A stretch of 64,000 bases of DNA from Onthophagus taurus (lineage: Eukaryota; Arthropoda; Insecta; Coleoptera; Scarabaeidae): positions 2,852,001 through 2,916,000 of the forward strand of contig NW_027248941.1 of the NCBI RefSeq assembly GCF_036711975.1, given 5' to 3'. The notes below the pieces were generated by a model. That model did no database searches, was not told where the DNA came from, and was given only the letters and a program-made list of their open reading frames with translations. This document shows positions 14,001-24,698 of the stretch, one piece after another. Both the position numbers and the translations under genes were made by a program. Positions within the stretch are counted from its first letter, which is position 1. Each line of letters begins with the position of its first letter.

Positions 14001-14468
14001 ACCGTTTTGAACGTGTTTATTCTGTTGATCAGTACCCAAAATCGCACTGACACTAAACTTGAGCACCGGTTTCGTATCTTTTTCCACCATCCGACAACAT
14101 TGAAAACTACCGCAATCGAAACGACCACAACCAGAACAAATCCGGAATCGAGCCAACATCTGATCGCGATCGGATTTGTCGTTAATTTGTTGTTGGGGCG
14201 ACGGCGAAAGTCTTTCGTTTTCATCTTCAACGTTTAATTTCATCGAGGCGTCCGAGTCGATTCCGATTCCGGTCGAGCCCGAATATTTTAAGAACGTATT
14301 CGAATTTGGGGAAATTTCGGCGTCTTCCGAGGATAACTCTGAAGTTTGCGGCGATAATTTCTCGCGGGATGATAATAAGCTTTCCATCGAGAACGGCGAC
14401 GCGTTATTATTTAAACTTTTCAACATTTTCTCGGATGTGTTTAAGAAATGAAGGGCGTTGTGAAACAT
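2094..14468 (-). CDS. Dbx: Dbx homeobox transcription factor, four exons
   Basis: Exons in transcript order: 14468-14003, 7711-7544, 7110-6887 and 2423-2094. Phases agree throughout and give 395 residues. The homeodomain (about 240-299) contains RRAVFSDLQRKGLERRF, KYISKPDRKKLAEKLGLKDS and VKIWFQNRRMKWRNSKEREL; the last intron splits it just before VKIWFQNRR. The GKPRRGM lead-in and YISKPDRKKL helix are diagnostic of the Dbx family. An eh1-like Groucho-binding motif, FSVSAIL, lies at 138-144, downstream of a Cys-rich patch (CSGCGRFDCGSFQCC). Dbx proteins are nuclear repressors that pattern interneuron progenitors in the nerve cord. The long introns, the gene desert upstream and the GC-rich islands fit a developmental gene with dispersed enhancers. 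The C-terminus is acidic and Ser/Asp-rich. The start at 14468 is the first ATG in frame; a second lies 14 codons downstream. Confidence 0.95.
3924..4060. mobile_element. MITE, 137 bp, with ~37-bp terminal inverted repeats
   Basis: The ends are near-perfect inverted copies: GGCCCACTTTTACCACCTCT at the left and its complement ending GTGGTAAAAGTGGGCC at the right. The repeats extend inward about 37 bp through a TTGATAAATTTA stretch. The element is flanked by TAA on both sides (3921-3923 and 4061-4063), a 3-bp target duplication as made by PIF/Harbinger-type transposases. There is no coding capacity. The sharp ends suggest a fairly recent insertion. Confidence 0.85.
4245..4335. repeat. Short inverted/direct repeat around GATGCTGTAATGAGA
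   Basis: GGTGCTGTAATGAGACTC and GATGCTGTAATGAGATTT occur about 40 bp apart, separated by an inverted CTTACAGCATC. This is probably the remnant of a palindromic element end. Confidence 0.5.
4684..4762. repeat. Imperfect palindrome
   Basis: AAACACGTTTCATAAGACTT is followed about 45 bp later by AAGTGCGTCTTACGAAACTTG, with an inner TTCAACTTGAATTCGTGCAT part that is also self-complementary. It resembles the terminal hairpin of a nonautonomous DNA element. Confidence 0.5.
5040..5310. repeat. Tandem repeat of ~88 bp carrying GCAAGCGACCTCGGC
   Basis: GCAAGCGACCTCGGC occurs near 5139 and again near 5227, each followed by a TAACAGCTTTGATTC-like stretch and a GGCTACTCTTTAATCA stretch; a third partial unit begins the array. 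The reverse complement, GCCGAGGTCGCTTGC, is the core of the ~185-bp satellite at 15.1-16.8 kb, so the two arrays are related. Confidence 0.65.
6385..6700. repeat. Degenerate minisatellite
   Basis: Loose repeats of a CAGCAATATCTATGCTTCT-like unit, about 22-32 bp, recur with many changes (for example ACAATATCTAATCTTCTGCC and ACAATATCTATTCTACTC). It lies inside Dbx intron 3. The borders are approximate. Confidence 0.4.
7111..7543. other. Dbx intron 2
   Basis: The middle (about 7200-7450) is GC-rich, unlike the flanking introns, and may be conserved regulatory DNA. No repeat or second gene was seen. Confidence 0.4.
8020..8340 (-). pseudogene. Decayed tandem copy of the Dbx exon 2 5' border and adjacent intron
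   Basis: The segment matches 7668-7950 at an offset of ~352 bp. Shared strings include GTGTATTAAAGA, TTTAAGAT-TAAACATAACCT, AACTTACGTTTATG-ATTATTTAA and GCCAACCTC-AAAAAATTAA. It includes the first ~40 coding bases of exon 2 and the acceptor site, both degraded, so it is not expected to be spliced. The divergence suggests an old duplication. Confidence 0.75.
10384..11778 (+). pseudogene. Degraded transposon-derived segment with a YqaJ-type exonuclease fragment
   Basis: The frame at 11410-11778 carries KHGQAYEWLALKKFE, then VASPNE and AIFEVKCPANF. This is the layout of the YqaJ/alkaline-exonuclease fold (acidic and EVK-type catalytic positions) often found in insect repeat-borne proteins. A short upstream frame at 10384 starts MGKYVHLKNYPLAFKDIL. 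The region between them has no continuous frame, so the copy is a broken fossil. I assign it to a DNA-transposon-associated YqaJ family by motif only; its ends and any terminal repeats could not be fixed. Confidence 0.55.
12588..12749. mobile_element. Fold-back MITE, ~160 bp, copy 1
   Basis: The left end reads AATCCTTTAAAATAAGTCCA and the right end is its approximate reverse complement, with GGGTTATCTTTAAAAA opposite TTTTTAAAGATAACCC further in. The centre holds TTTGACAGTTGAGTTTCAAT. Related copies lie at 13010-13152 and 13199-13337. There is no coding capacity. Confidence 0.7.
13010..13152. repeat. Fold-back MITE copy 2, diverged
   Basis: Shares the centre TTTGACAATTGAGTTTCAAT and right half (CTTTAAAGATAAACCCATCG, then GAGTTTGGTCTCAGTTTAAA) with the element at 12588-12749. 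Its left arm is eroded. Confidence 0.6.
13199..13337. repeat. Fold-back MITE copy 3, diverged
   Basis: Third copy, with TTCAATTGTTTTCGAAAACT in the centre and TTTTTAAAGATAACCCTATC then GTGTTTGGGCTCATTTTAAA at the right. The left arm is mostly gone. Confidence 0.6.
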
Positions 14469-15110
14469 TTTTTTTTGAATAATCTATAAAAAAAATTTAA
14501 TAAATCACTTTTAATAAATAAATCACTCAATTTAATTTCATTTATTAATCACTTAAAATTTAAAAATATTTTTTTTTATTTTAAGTTGAAAAAAAAATAA
14601 TTTTTTTACCTTTTTAATAATTTTAAGGGAATAGTACTATTCACAAAGTTGTTAGGTGGTGGACTGAGAGCAGGGCTTTTGAATTTCCAACCCCTTTGAG
14701 GGGGGGGAGAAATCGGAAGGACGTTGAAGGGGATGGGAATTCGGTGTGTTTCGGGGTGGGGCTTCGTCCTTCCTGGGGGAGGTGCTTCTTATAAATCCGG
14801 GACTATTTCATTGTGTTTGGCGCGAAACGGCGGACTTTGTTTTGCTTTTTATTTTCACTGTTCCGCTTTTTTCCTTTTCTCTGTGGGGCAAACGGAGAGC
14901 TAAAAAATCATATCCGGATTATTTTCTCGACGAATAAATGCGATTTAAAACAACCCGCTACAAAAACTATTTTACAATTATTATTAAATTTCAGTTTTGA
15001 TAAATTGTAGCTAATTTACATGGTTAGGTTTAATAGATATTAAAATACAAAGTGGTTTATACATTTAAGAGTGGTGTTGGGACGATCATTAAGTGTCTTA
15101 ATGTACAATA
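14469..15110. promoter_or_regulatory. Likely Dbx 5' leader and promoter region
   Basis: Directly upstream of the Dbx start codon on the minus strand. The 14640-14930 part is GC-rich compared with the AT-rich surroundings, as expected of a developmental promoter. No TATA box was assigned and the exact start of transcription cannot be read. Confidence 0.35.
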
Positions 15111-15119
15111 ATTATCTGA

Positions 15120-16770
15120 ATTTGTGTAATAAAATTGCAATGTTGTATCTTTAAGCCGAGGTCGCTTGCGGCCGAGGCAGGGGCTCGGTTACGTTTTAAC
15201 TTTATGGAACTTCATTACTACGCCTCGCCCGCAAAGCGGTCTCAGCGTCAACCTATTACGAACAGCAAAAATATGTTTTCTATGCCTTAGTATATAGTAG
15301 CTATTTGTATATCAAGTTTTCGATGTTTTATCATTAAGCCGAGGTCGCTTGCGGCCGAGGCAGTATATCTAAACCGTTTTATCTTTATAGAGCTTCATTA
15401 TAAAGCCTCGATTGCAAGCAACCTTAGATAAAACTTTTATAACTCGAAAAAAATTATCTTCCTTGTTTTAATATACAATAATTATTTGTGCAACAAGGTA
15501 GCGAGTTGTATCTTTAAGCCGAGGTCGCTTGCGGCCGAGGCAGTATATTTAAAACGTTTTATCTTTATAGTGCTTCATTACAAAGCCTCGATTGCAAGCA
15601 ACCTTAGATAAAACTTTTATAACTAGAAAAAAATTATCTTCCTTGTTTTAATATACAATAAATATTTGTGTAACAAGGTAGCGAGTTGTATCTTTAAGCC
15701 GAGGTCGCTTTCGGCCGAGGCAGAACCTCGTATACGTTTTATCTGTATGGGAGTTCAATACTGTGCCTCGCCCGCAAATATATTTAAAACGTTTTATCAT
15801 AATGAGGCTTCATTATAGTGCCTATATTATCTTTCCTGTTATAATATACAATAATTATTTATGTAACTAGGTTGCGATGTTGTATTTTCCAGCCGAGGTT
15901 ACTTGCGGCCGAGGCAGAACCTCGTATAAGTTTTATCTGAATGGGAGTTCATTACTGTGCCTCGCCCGCAAATATATTTAAAACGTTTTATCATAATGGG
16001 GCTTCATTATAGTGTCTATATTATCTTTCCTGTTTTAATATATAATAATTATTTATGTAACAAGGTTGCGATGTTGTATTTTCAAGCCGAGGTCACTTGC
16101 GGCCGAGTCAGGAGCTTGACTATACTTTATCATTATGGGGCTTCATTATCGTGCTTCGTCCGCAAACAACCTCAATTACAAACCTTTATAATTAGCCAAA
16201 ATATATATTTTCTTGCTTTGGTATACAGTACCAAATTGCATGAGAAGGCTATGATGCTGTGTCTTCAAGCCGAGGTCGCTTGCGGCCGCGGCAAAAGCTC
16301 AGTTGTGTTTTAACTTTATAAAACTTCATTGTTGAGCTTCGTCAGCAGGACACCTCAGCTAAAAACCTTTATAATCAGAAAAATACATATTTCCTTGCTT
16401 CGATATACTTACAGTAATTACTTGCATAAGTATGTTCCGATGTTGTATCTTCAAGCCGAGGTCGCTTGTGGTCGAGGCAAGAACTCAGTTGTTTTAACTT
16501 TATAAAACTTCATTGTTGAGCTTCGTCAGCAGGACACCTCAGCTAAAAACCTTTATAATCAGCAAAAATACATATTTCCTTGCTTCGATATACTTACAGT
16601 AATTACTTGCATAAGAATGTTCCGATGCTGTATCTTCAAGCCGAGGTCGCTTGTGGTCGAGGCAAGAGCTCAGTTGTGTTTTAACTTTATAAAACTTCAT
16701 TGTTGAGCTTCGCCCGCTAATTATAAAGGTGCAAACCTTTATAATTAGCAAAAATATATATTTATACCAC
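15120..16770. repeat. Satellite array, nine ~185-bp monomers
   Basis: The core AAGCCGAGGTCGCTTGCGGC recurs with start points near 15153, 15336, 15516, 15696, 15891, 16084, 16267, 16453 and 16638, a spacing of 180-195 bp. The core is partly self-complementary, and each monomer also carries an inverted partner such as CCTCGCCCGCAAAGCGGTCTC. Monomers 2-4 and 7-9 form closer subgroups. Related sequence occurs at 5.0-5.3 kb. At the right the array is interrupted by a fold-back element (16798-17211), and satellite-like sequence resumes near 17250. Confidence 0.9.
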
Positions 16771-16797
16771 CACCTAAAGTAAAATGGCTAACAAGTA

Positions 16798-17211
16798 ATG
16801 TTAAGATACAACAGTTCTAGTATCTTTAAAAATCTATTACAATAAATACAAATTAAGTATACAGGGTAAATCAAAAAGTTATGACGAAACAAAGTTAAGT
16901 TTATTTTAATGGAAAATCCTGTATATTATTCCATATTCCAATTCATATCGAAAATCTAAACAAAATTCATATAGCACATCATGAATCTAAACTTAACCGT
17001 TTTCAAGATATCAAATTATAATAGCAAATTATTCAAACTGAATGTATTTTTGATATGTGTTATGTCACTGCGATGTTATGGAGATGAGAAACTTTCAATG
17101 GTAAGTTGATGAATTAAGAACATAATCGATTAAAATTGACTGACCCTGTATTCTTAATTTGTATTTATTGTAATAGATTTTAAAAGCACTAATACTTTTG
17201 TATCTTAACAT
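16798..17211. mobile_element. Element with ~75-bp terminal inverted repeats inside the satellite array
   Basis: The left end ATGTTAAGATACAACAGTTC is matched by TTTGTATCTTAACAT at the right. The arms continue through TATTACAATAAATACAAATT and its complement AATTTGTATTTATTGTAATA. The internal ~260 bp are noncoding. Satellite-like text stops just before it and resumes just after (TATATTTTCTTGCTTTAGTA), so it inserted into the array. Confidence 0.7.
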
Positions 17212-20200
17212 TTTTCAGTAGCTATCTTACTTTAGAAGCATATCAGCGACCCTGTATATTTTCTTGCTTTAGTATAAAGTAGCAATTTGTATAACAATAT
17301 TGTGTTATATAGTATATTGTCTAATATTGTATCAAACTGTATTGCATCAGCCGTAAACTTTTGTTTAATGCATAATCATTGACTCCACTAATTTGTTTTC
17401 AAAATCTTTTGACAAGCAATTTCTATTGCTTTTGTAAAGCAACTTTTAAATCATCCTTATTTGATATTCTCCGTAATCTAACTGTATTATTTAAATATTC
17501 CCATAAATTCTGTATGGGATATACGTCGGAAACGTTTTGAACCGTTGTTATATCATTAATAATGATGAATTTCTTCATCATTCATAGAGCCACATTGATT
17601 CGAAGCCAACAGAATAATAAAACGAATTTTTGCTTTAAAACGCTTATTACATCGCCTTAAACCCTGGTCGTAAGGGTTGGTTTGAACGTTGCCCAATGGC
17701 ATTTCGCGGTTCAATTGTCGATAAAACAAAAGCTCGTCCGTCGGAATACTTCTCTCTCGCTTCCTCCCTCTTCGGAGGCGGCAAAAACGACGTCGAGAAG
17801 GAGAAACGAGCGGGGGAGGCTACACACCGGGGGTAACATTGATTTAATATAGACTTGAGTGTTTCGCCGCGCACCGGAACAGGAAATGGGGGGCGCGCGC
17901 GAGAGACGTGGAGGGGCTTCGTAACCAATCGGCGAGACTTTTAAAATTAGGCACGCCTTTAAAAAAAAATTATGTCAAAATTTAACAAAAAAAATCGAAA
18001 AAATACCAAAATAATAATTTTTAGAATAAATAAACCGGGGGGTTATTAAAATATTTTTAATATCGATATAAAAGGGAAAAGAAGGAAAAGAAGGGGGGTA
18101 CATGTATTAAATTTGCATAAATTTTGCGGCATCTGTCGCAGAAAAATGAATCAAAAATCGCGAAATTAAATAAAAAATTAAAGTGATAAGTCAATATTTA
18201 TCGTCTTTTGGTTAAACAACCCCCAAAATTCTATACTAAACAAACAGGACGATCACGAATAAAAAAATAACTAGAAATATGCAAATTGACTGCACACGAA
18301 CCCTTCTGTCATAATATTTACACTCATCAGCGAGGCCGACGGTCGACGTATATCATTTCAATTCATTATTTCCCGCGCCCCAACACCAATTGACTTTAGA
18401 ATATTTCGAACATTCATTTAGAAACGATTCAAATTAATAAATAAGGTTTAAAAGTAGTAGGGTTATTTTTTTATATCAAGTGTTCACCGAACCAAAACTA
18501 AAAGCGACTCTTTCTTTCACCATTGTGTCCTCCTCACCTTCTCGTTCACCTTTTAAACCCCCCCAGAGAAAAGGGGCAAAGTTAATGGTTTGGAAAATCA
18601 TCATCGTCGGATGTATTTCGTTCAATTGGGGCGTGAAATAAAAGAAATTTCCAAACACACACCTTTAAGTCGGCAAAAAATCTTCGTTTCTTCATTTTTA
18701 ACCTAAAACAAACAAAGATATCTCTTAAAATTCAAGTTTTAGCCGAAATTTTGGGTTATTTTAAGTTACAATTTTTTTTTGCATCATCAATCACTAAAAT
18801 CGGAGAAATAAAACGTGATTTGTCATCGGTTCCTTTCAATTGCACAATACCCCCGTGTGCGGCTACGACAAAGGGCCCCCAAATCCATAAGCGGGGCGAG
18901 AAGACAAAAAATAACAGTCAGTCATCGTTTCGTAAATGTATCATCGATCATTACGCTAGCCGATGATACGCTTGTTAAGAATCGATCTGCTTTTACTTTT
19001 AACAAAGTGAATTCAATAAAAATCGTTAAAATTCGTTATTTACCTCAATTTTGCGAAGAAACTTAAAATTTATGTCAAATTATAACTGTCACATGGTCAC
19101 CACACGCGAAAAATTAAAATTCCCTACAATTAATTAATTTAATTATCGATTTATTATCGAATTCGTTTTTGAATTATTAACAAAAAGTAATTAATCAACC
19201 AATGGTCGTTATATTAAATAATCAACATTTTTTTTTATATTAATAAACGATTTTAACAAAATTATTTGTGCCCATGTATACAATGCGACATAACCTCAAA
19301 CAATAAAAATAATCCAACACAATAAGTGAATCCTTTTTAATTTATTTCGCGATTTATTAACGCAAATATGTAAAGTGTCGGCGCGTTGAGTAGAAAATGT
19401 TTCAATCCCCGACGTTTGAATAGAACCACCACAACAGGTCCATTGTTTCGGAAAACCATGGGGCCCCCTCGGTCGATTATTCGTCAATTGACGTGCGTGC
19501 ATTATTCGAGGTTGAAATTAATAAAACGTCCCCCCCAAAACATCCCGAGTTAATCAACAATCCCTAAACGATATGTGGATTAAACGAAGAATTTAGGATT
19601 TAATCTCAATTAATTGTCGATAAATAGATTACGGTTCGAAAAAATGTTACTTTTTTAGTGCGATTTGAAACGTGGAGGTTGAGGGAAAACTCTGTGGGGG
19701 AGAGGAGTGGCCCGGAAAAATCCATCCGACGGGGGCGGCCCACGTGTAAAACGCGTTCAATTTGAAAGGCACCCGTCAACGGCAGAGGGGTACGATTTAA
19801 AATGTATACTTTTTAATCGAGAGAATGCGAAAACGAAAATAATTCCTTTTTTAAATCGAGATGACATCAATTTTTTGAGGTTAAGTTACTTTTAAATTTA
19901 ATTTTCTTGAAAAATGATTTAAAAATTTAATTATTCTCGACGTGGACGACGTCGGAAGCTCGTAAGACCGGAAGTGCACCCCTTCAAATCCAATTAACTC
20001 AAAAAACGCCCCCCATTTTTCCTCCTCCTTCGTTTCCTCTTTCTCATCCTAGAGTTTTAACGCGAAATAGGGGCGGCTTCATCCCAGATTTCGTTTACGC
20101 CCGCGCTGAATTGACGCTGAAAAATTAAACGTTAAAGCGACTCTTTTTTTGGTTTCGTTTCTTACCCGGATCCTTTATTTTCTCCCCGTCGAATCGTTAC

Positions 20201-20844
20201 GGATCAAACGACGCACCGCAACCCTCTTATCGTTATATCCTTTACGAATTAATTATCGTACAATGCTGCGGTTTAACCCACCGCAATCTCCCACTTAATC
20301 TCTATTGTGTCCCCCCTTTATCCGATAAGATATCCCCACAGAAATACACCGACACACGAAATCATTAACAGCTATAAAATAAAATTAATTAATTTAGTTG
20401 ATTTAAATTGTTTTAATAAATTACTTACCTTAAATAAATTAACTAAGAAATTTGTTAAGAACTTTGAGGTTATGTTTCTTTTTTGACGTTTAAGTTATGA
20501 AGAAATTTTTTTAAATAAATTTAATTAATTAGTAATAAAAACGCTTAAATGAATTAAAATTAATTCGTTTTAGTGATTTTAATTAATTTTTATTTAGTGT
20601 TTATAAATAAAATAATTTAGATAATTTTTTATTTTTATATGTGTGGTACTCTGCGATAAGATTAATTTGACGTTTTAAGATGGTTTTAAGTTTAAGCCTA
20701 TAAAAATCGAATTTAATTAATAATAACTCTAAAATATGTTTACAACGTAATTAAGTATCAATAATAATAGGTAATTAAGATGTCTTTATCATTAAGTTTA
20801 AGTTTTCATGGAATTTTTTATTTCTAAGGAGAAATGAATTGACG

Positions 20845-21110
20845 GGAAAAGTGAGGTTAAGTCTTACAATTTTATTTTCGAATTTAAAGCATTTATTAAA
20901 ACTAAATTGAGGATGCGAATTTAAACACGTTTACTCCATCATATATCCTTTTTTATTATCAATACGTTTTTCTTCTATTTTTTTTTAAATTTCGAGATAA
21001 TTGATTGACAAGACAAAGTGAGGTTATGTCTTAAATTTTATTTTTTGATTTAAAGGATTTATAAAAACTAAATTGAAGATACGCATTTAAAAACGTTTAC
21101 CGGAACACAT
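20845..21110. repeat. Two tandem ~100-bp copies, offset ~163 bp
   Basis: AAAGTGAGGTTAAGTCTTA then AAACTAAATTGAGGATGCG recurs as AAAGTGAGGTTATGTCTTA then AAACTAAATTGAAGATACG, each followed by an ACGTTTAC string. Confidence 0.65.
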
Positions 21111-22515
21111 TGGCCTTTTTTTTGTACGACTAAAACCGAAAAGGGATAATTTGTCATCTCAACAATGTGTTTACGTCAGAGGATTTGAGGGTTTTTAGGG
21201 CCCTCATTTGAAATCAAAATCGGAAAGAATAAAAAGTAGCGCCCCGGCTGGTTTAAAGTCGCTTCTTTCTGTCCCATTTAACGCCCCAAACGATTATTAA
21301 GGGGTTCGGGCCGGTTTCAACGTTGATATTAACGATTCATATAAAAATCGGTTAATGTTAATTTTTTTAGATCTATTAAAATAGTATTAATTTGTCGTTG
21401 GAAACATAAATTCCGAAGGCGTCAGGTTAAAAATGATATACGGCCGCCCGTTTGTATCCACAGTCGTCGCCCTATAACTCATCGAACCGTTTATTTATAT
21501 TTACGTCCACACGTGTGGCCCACCTCCAGAGCCCCGGAGTACCCCTGAGTTCCCCGGCATACCCCGGAATGCCCCAGACTTCTAACTATACCGGTAGGGT
21601 CGGGTTGTCGTTGTTGTTCTCTTTTGCACAGCAGCGGCGCCGCCCGGTGTCGATAGGATCGTAAATTTTAAAATCGAAGCCCTACCGAAAGTCGACGTTT
21701 TGCGAATTCGATTGAAGGCCCCCTTGATTTACGAAGTCTCTAAACCGAGGAGTGTTTCAATTGGCAGTAATGCGGAAATCGTAAATTGCGCCCTTAAAAG
21801 TGTCATTAAAGATTTACATTTTTTTTTTGATTTTCTTATATACAGAATGATCATTTTAAATTATTTAAAGGCGAAAATAAAATAATATATAAACGCGCTA
21901 ATCGCATTAGGCGATGAAGAGAGAAATTGCGGAGTTCCCTGAAAGGCGGGGGATGAAGGGGGGCGCGCGCCTGTCCCTGACAGGTTTTATAAGGGTGTCG
22001 ACCGCCCGTTGGTAGCCCCGTGCCGACCGGAAGGAAGGCCACGAGGCGTTAGGATATCCACCCTCGACTTTAACCCTCACCCCCCACCCCCACCGAAAGA
22101 TATTTAAGCGATTTTAATCTCCTTATTTCTTCTTACCCGGAAAGAACCAGGTCGATATCATTATTTTCTTTTTCCCAAAAAAAAAAATAAAATAAAATAA
22201 AAAAACGATTATAACATGTGTTCAGAAAAATCCTTATTTGATATTAGCAAATATTGACCATGACATAAAGCGAAGAGCTTTATCGAGAATGGAAACGTAG
22301 AGTTTAGGGTTACAAATGGATTTCACTTCGAGGGGTGACCAAAAAGCCAAAACGATGTGTATCGGTTTACTTGCAACTTTAGCAAATTTGCGATATCGAG
22401 TTTTAAAATAAACGAAACTTAAAATCTCGTTAATTTATCGTTGGTTTTAACGTTAAATTCGTAATCTTCATGAAAAATGCTTTAATTTGATATCCCACAA
22501 CCCCACATTTTAATT

Positions 22516-23085
22516 AGTAATATTTTAAAATTAATTATACGTCAAAATTTGACATTTTAGAACTGCCAATGTCATTAAATTTTAATGTTTATTTCAAATT
22601 ACATTAAAAATGGATCGTTTAGCATAAAACTTTATCAAAAACTCCTTTATTTCGATCATTATTAGCATCTTCAACACTTTAAGTTAGACATCTATCAAAT
22701 TTGACAGATTAAAATTATATGTTTGATTTAGCAACAAAGTTAAGAAAGTACTTGTTCATAAAAGCCGATGTTTTAACTAGTAATATTTTATTGAGTGTCT
22801 TAAAATTAATTATACGTCAAAATTTGACATGTTAGAACTGTCAATGTCATTAAATTTTAATATTTATTTCGAATTGCTTTAAAATCGTTTATTTCAAGAT
22901 CAATCTTTATCAAAAAGTCTTTTGTTTCGATAATTATATTAATATTCATCACTTTAAGTTAGACACCTGCCAAATTTGACAGATTAAAATTATAAATTTG
23001 ACTTAGTAATAATGTCGATTCATAAAAATCGATGTTTTAAATAGTAATATTTTATTGAGTGTCTTAAAATTAATTATACGTCATA
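22516..23085. repeat. Tandem repeat, ~263-bp period, two copies plus a partial
   Basis: AGTAATATTTTA starts units near 22516, 22778 and 23043. Each full unit contains TTAATTATACGTCAAAATTT, GTCAATGTCATTAAATTTTA, CACTTTAAGTTAGACA and AATTTGACAGATTAAAATTA. A further copy lies at 26535-26735, directly ahead of the 134-bp array there. Confidence 0.8.
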
Positions 23086-23379
23086 TATCCAAATCAATTT
23101 GATTTTAGACGTTGAAATTCGGTGACATTGACATTTTCAATATGTCAAATTTGACGTTTCTTAATCTCAAACGATTTTAATGAATTTTAAACTTTAAATA
23201 TCGTTTTTTTGCAAATATTTCTACCTTAATTTTATAATTAAATCAAATTGACATTTTTAACCGTCAAAATTGACATATGCCAAATATACAACGAATTTTT
23301 TCAAAAAAAAATTGTCGGAAATAAAAAACCTCTTTTCGTATTAACTCACGTGTGAAATTTGGCTCGCAGGCCTCGGAAT

Positions 23380-23870
23380 ACGTTTCAAAGTTATGTTGGG
23401 GGTGGCGGGGGGGGATCGGGGATCGAGGGCAACCCCCCGCGAAAACTATCCCCCGTTTCGCAGGCGATCAAAAGAGCGTAGGGCCTCGGGGTCTCGCCGC
23501 CCCCACCTCCTCTTTTCCGAAACGGCCACTTTTTTTCGCGATATAACATTATATATGCATTATAATGCGGGCCGAATCGTTTTGTCGCGTCGAAATCGAG
23601 CGTCGCGTCGAAAAACGCGCCGGTCCGCTGGGTTCCGGGGCGGCGTCGGCGCCGCAGCCCGCCCGAGGCCAAGTTAAAGCATTCATATTATATAGAGAGT
23701 TAACGTTCAAATCTGCCAGCAACAGAAATTGAAACGATCCGAATGTGTGTTGTAGTTTTTTTTTCGCGGCCCCTCTTCTCTCTCTCTTCGCGCGCGAGTC
23801 GAACGGGTCCGCGGGAACTCCGCCCCCACGGGACCTGCGCCCGCGACTCCAAAGAATCACTTGATACTGT
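23380..23870. promoter_or_regulatory. GC-rich, CpG-rich island
   Basis: Contains GTCGCGTCGAAATCGAGCG, GCGTCGGCGCCGCAGCCC and other CpG-dense runs, in contrast to ~30% GC surroundings. In methylation-poor insect genomes such blocks are usually promoters or conserved enhancers. Frames on both strands are by-products of the composition. Confidence 0.35.
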
Positions 23871-23929
23871 TGTTCGAGACTTCAACTCGAAACAAAGATT
23901 TAAAAAAATTTCATTTTTATTATTTTCTT

Positions 23930-24640
23930 TATTCCTGTCATTATTACCTGTTAAATTTGACAGCTTCAAATTATAAATTTTAGTTGGTAACAATGAAAAG
24001 ACAGAAATTCAACACTTATATTCGTTTCTACTTTGTTATTTTGTTTTTTAGACACTTAATAAGGATGTAACAACTAAGAAAATTGATTTTGACATTTCTT
24101 GAAAATATTTCAAAGTTACCAAACAGTAAAAGGAGGTTGTTGGTTGGTGTCAAAATAGTTCTAATTGCTTAGAAACATCATTAGGATACTTGACGAAGTA
24201 AAAAAAAAGATTTTTATGTTATTGGAAAGTATTTTGAAGTTTCTAAAAAATAGAAAAACCTTGTTGGCGTATGTCGAAATGCTTCTAATTGATTAAAAAC
24301 GTCCTTAGGACACTTAATAAGGATGACAGAATCATAAAAAATGATTTTAACATTTTATGAAAATGTTTCAATGTTGTCAAAAAGAAGAAAAGGATTGTTG
24401 GTGTGTATCAAAATAGTTCTAATTGATTAAAAACATCATTAGAATACTTAACGAAGTAAAAAAATGGATTTTTGTGTTTTTGGAAAGTGTTTTGAAGTTT
24501 CCAAAAAATAGAAAACGTTGTTGGTGCATGTCAAAATGGTTCTAATTGATTAAAAACATCCTTAGGACACTTAATAAGGATGACAGAACTAAAAAAAAGG
24601 TTGCTGGTGAGTGTCAAAATAGTTTTAATTGATAATAATG
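23930..24640. repeat. Tandem array of ~123-133-bp units with a ~256-bp higher-order period
   Basis: TGTCAAAATAGTTCTAATTG-like units recur near 24149, 24272, 24404, 24529 and 24612. Alternate units resemble each other best (24149 with 24404, 24272 with 24529), giving a ~256-bp dimer. The array begins with an AAATTTGACAG-CTTCAAATTATAAATTTT module also found ahead of the array at 26.7 kb. Confidence 0.75.
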
Positions 24641-24698
24641 ATCAAAATAACGATAAAAAAAGATTATAATTTTTATTACATTAAAAAATCAACTTAAT

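Larger units (their letters stand above)
7712..14002. other. Dbx intron 1
   Basis: Holds a decayed duplication of the exon 2 border (8020-8340), GC-rich islands at about 8610-8890, 9040-9260 and 9590-9790, a degraded DNA-transposon-like segment with a YqaJ-type frame (10.1-11.8 kb) and three related fold-back repeats (12.6-13.35 kb). A TATATAAGG string at 8770-8778 sits in the first island, but no gene follows it. Confidence 0.5.
17300..24698. other. Gene-poor region upstream of Dbx and downstream of the serine protease
   Basis: No supported gene. GC-rich blocks at about 17650-17930, 18490-18950, 19380-19800, 20060-20360, 21440-21690, 21900-22090 and 23380-23870 alternate with AT-rich DNA. 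These blocks give open frames on both strands, but none has protein-like composition; candidate regulatory islands for Dbx are the simplest reading. Repeats at 20850-21110, 22516-23085 and 23930-24640 are listed separately. Confidence 0.45.

Noticed and set aside
23391-23993. Several frames of ~95-103 residues on both strands
   Set aside because: All come from a CpG-rich island with few stop codons; overlapping frames on both strands are equally long, and none looks like a protein.
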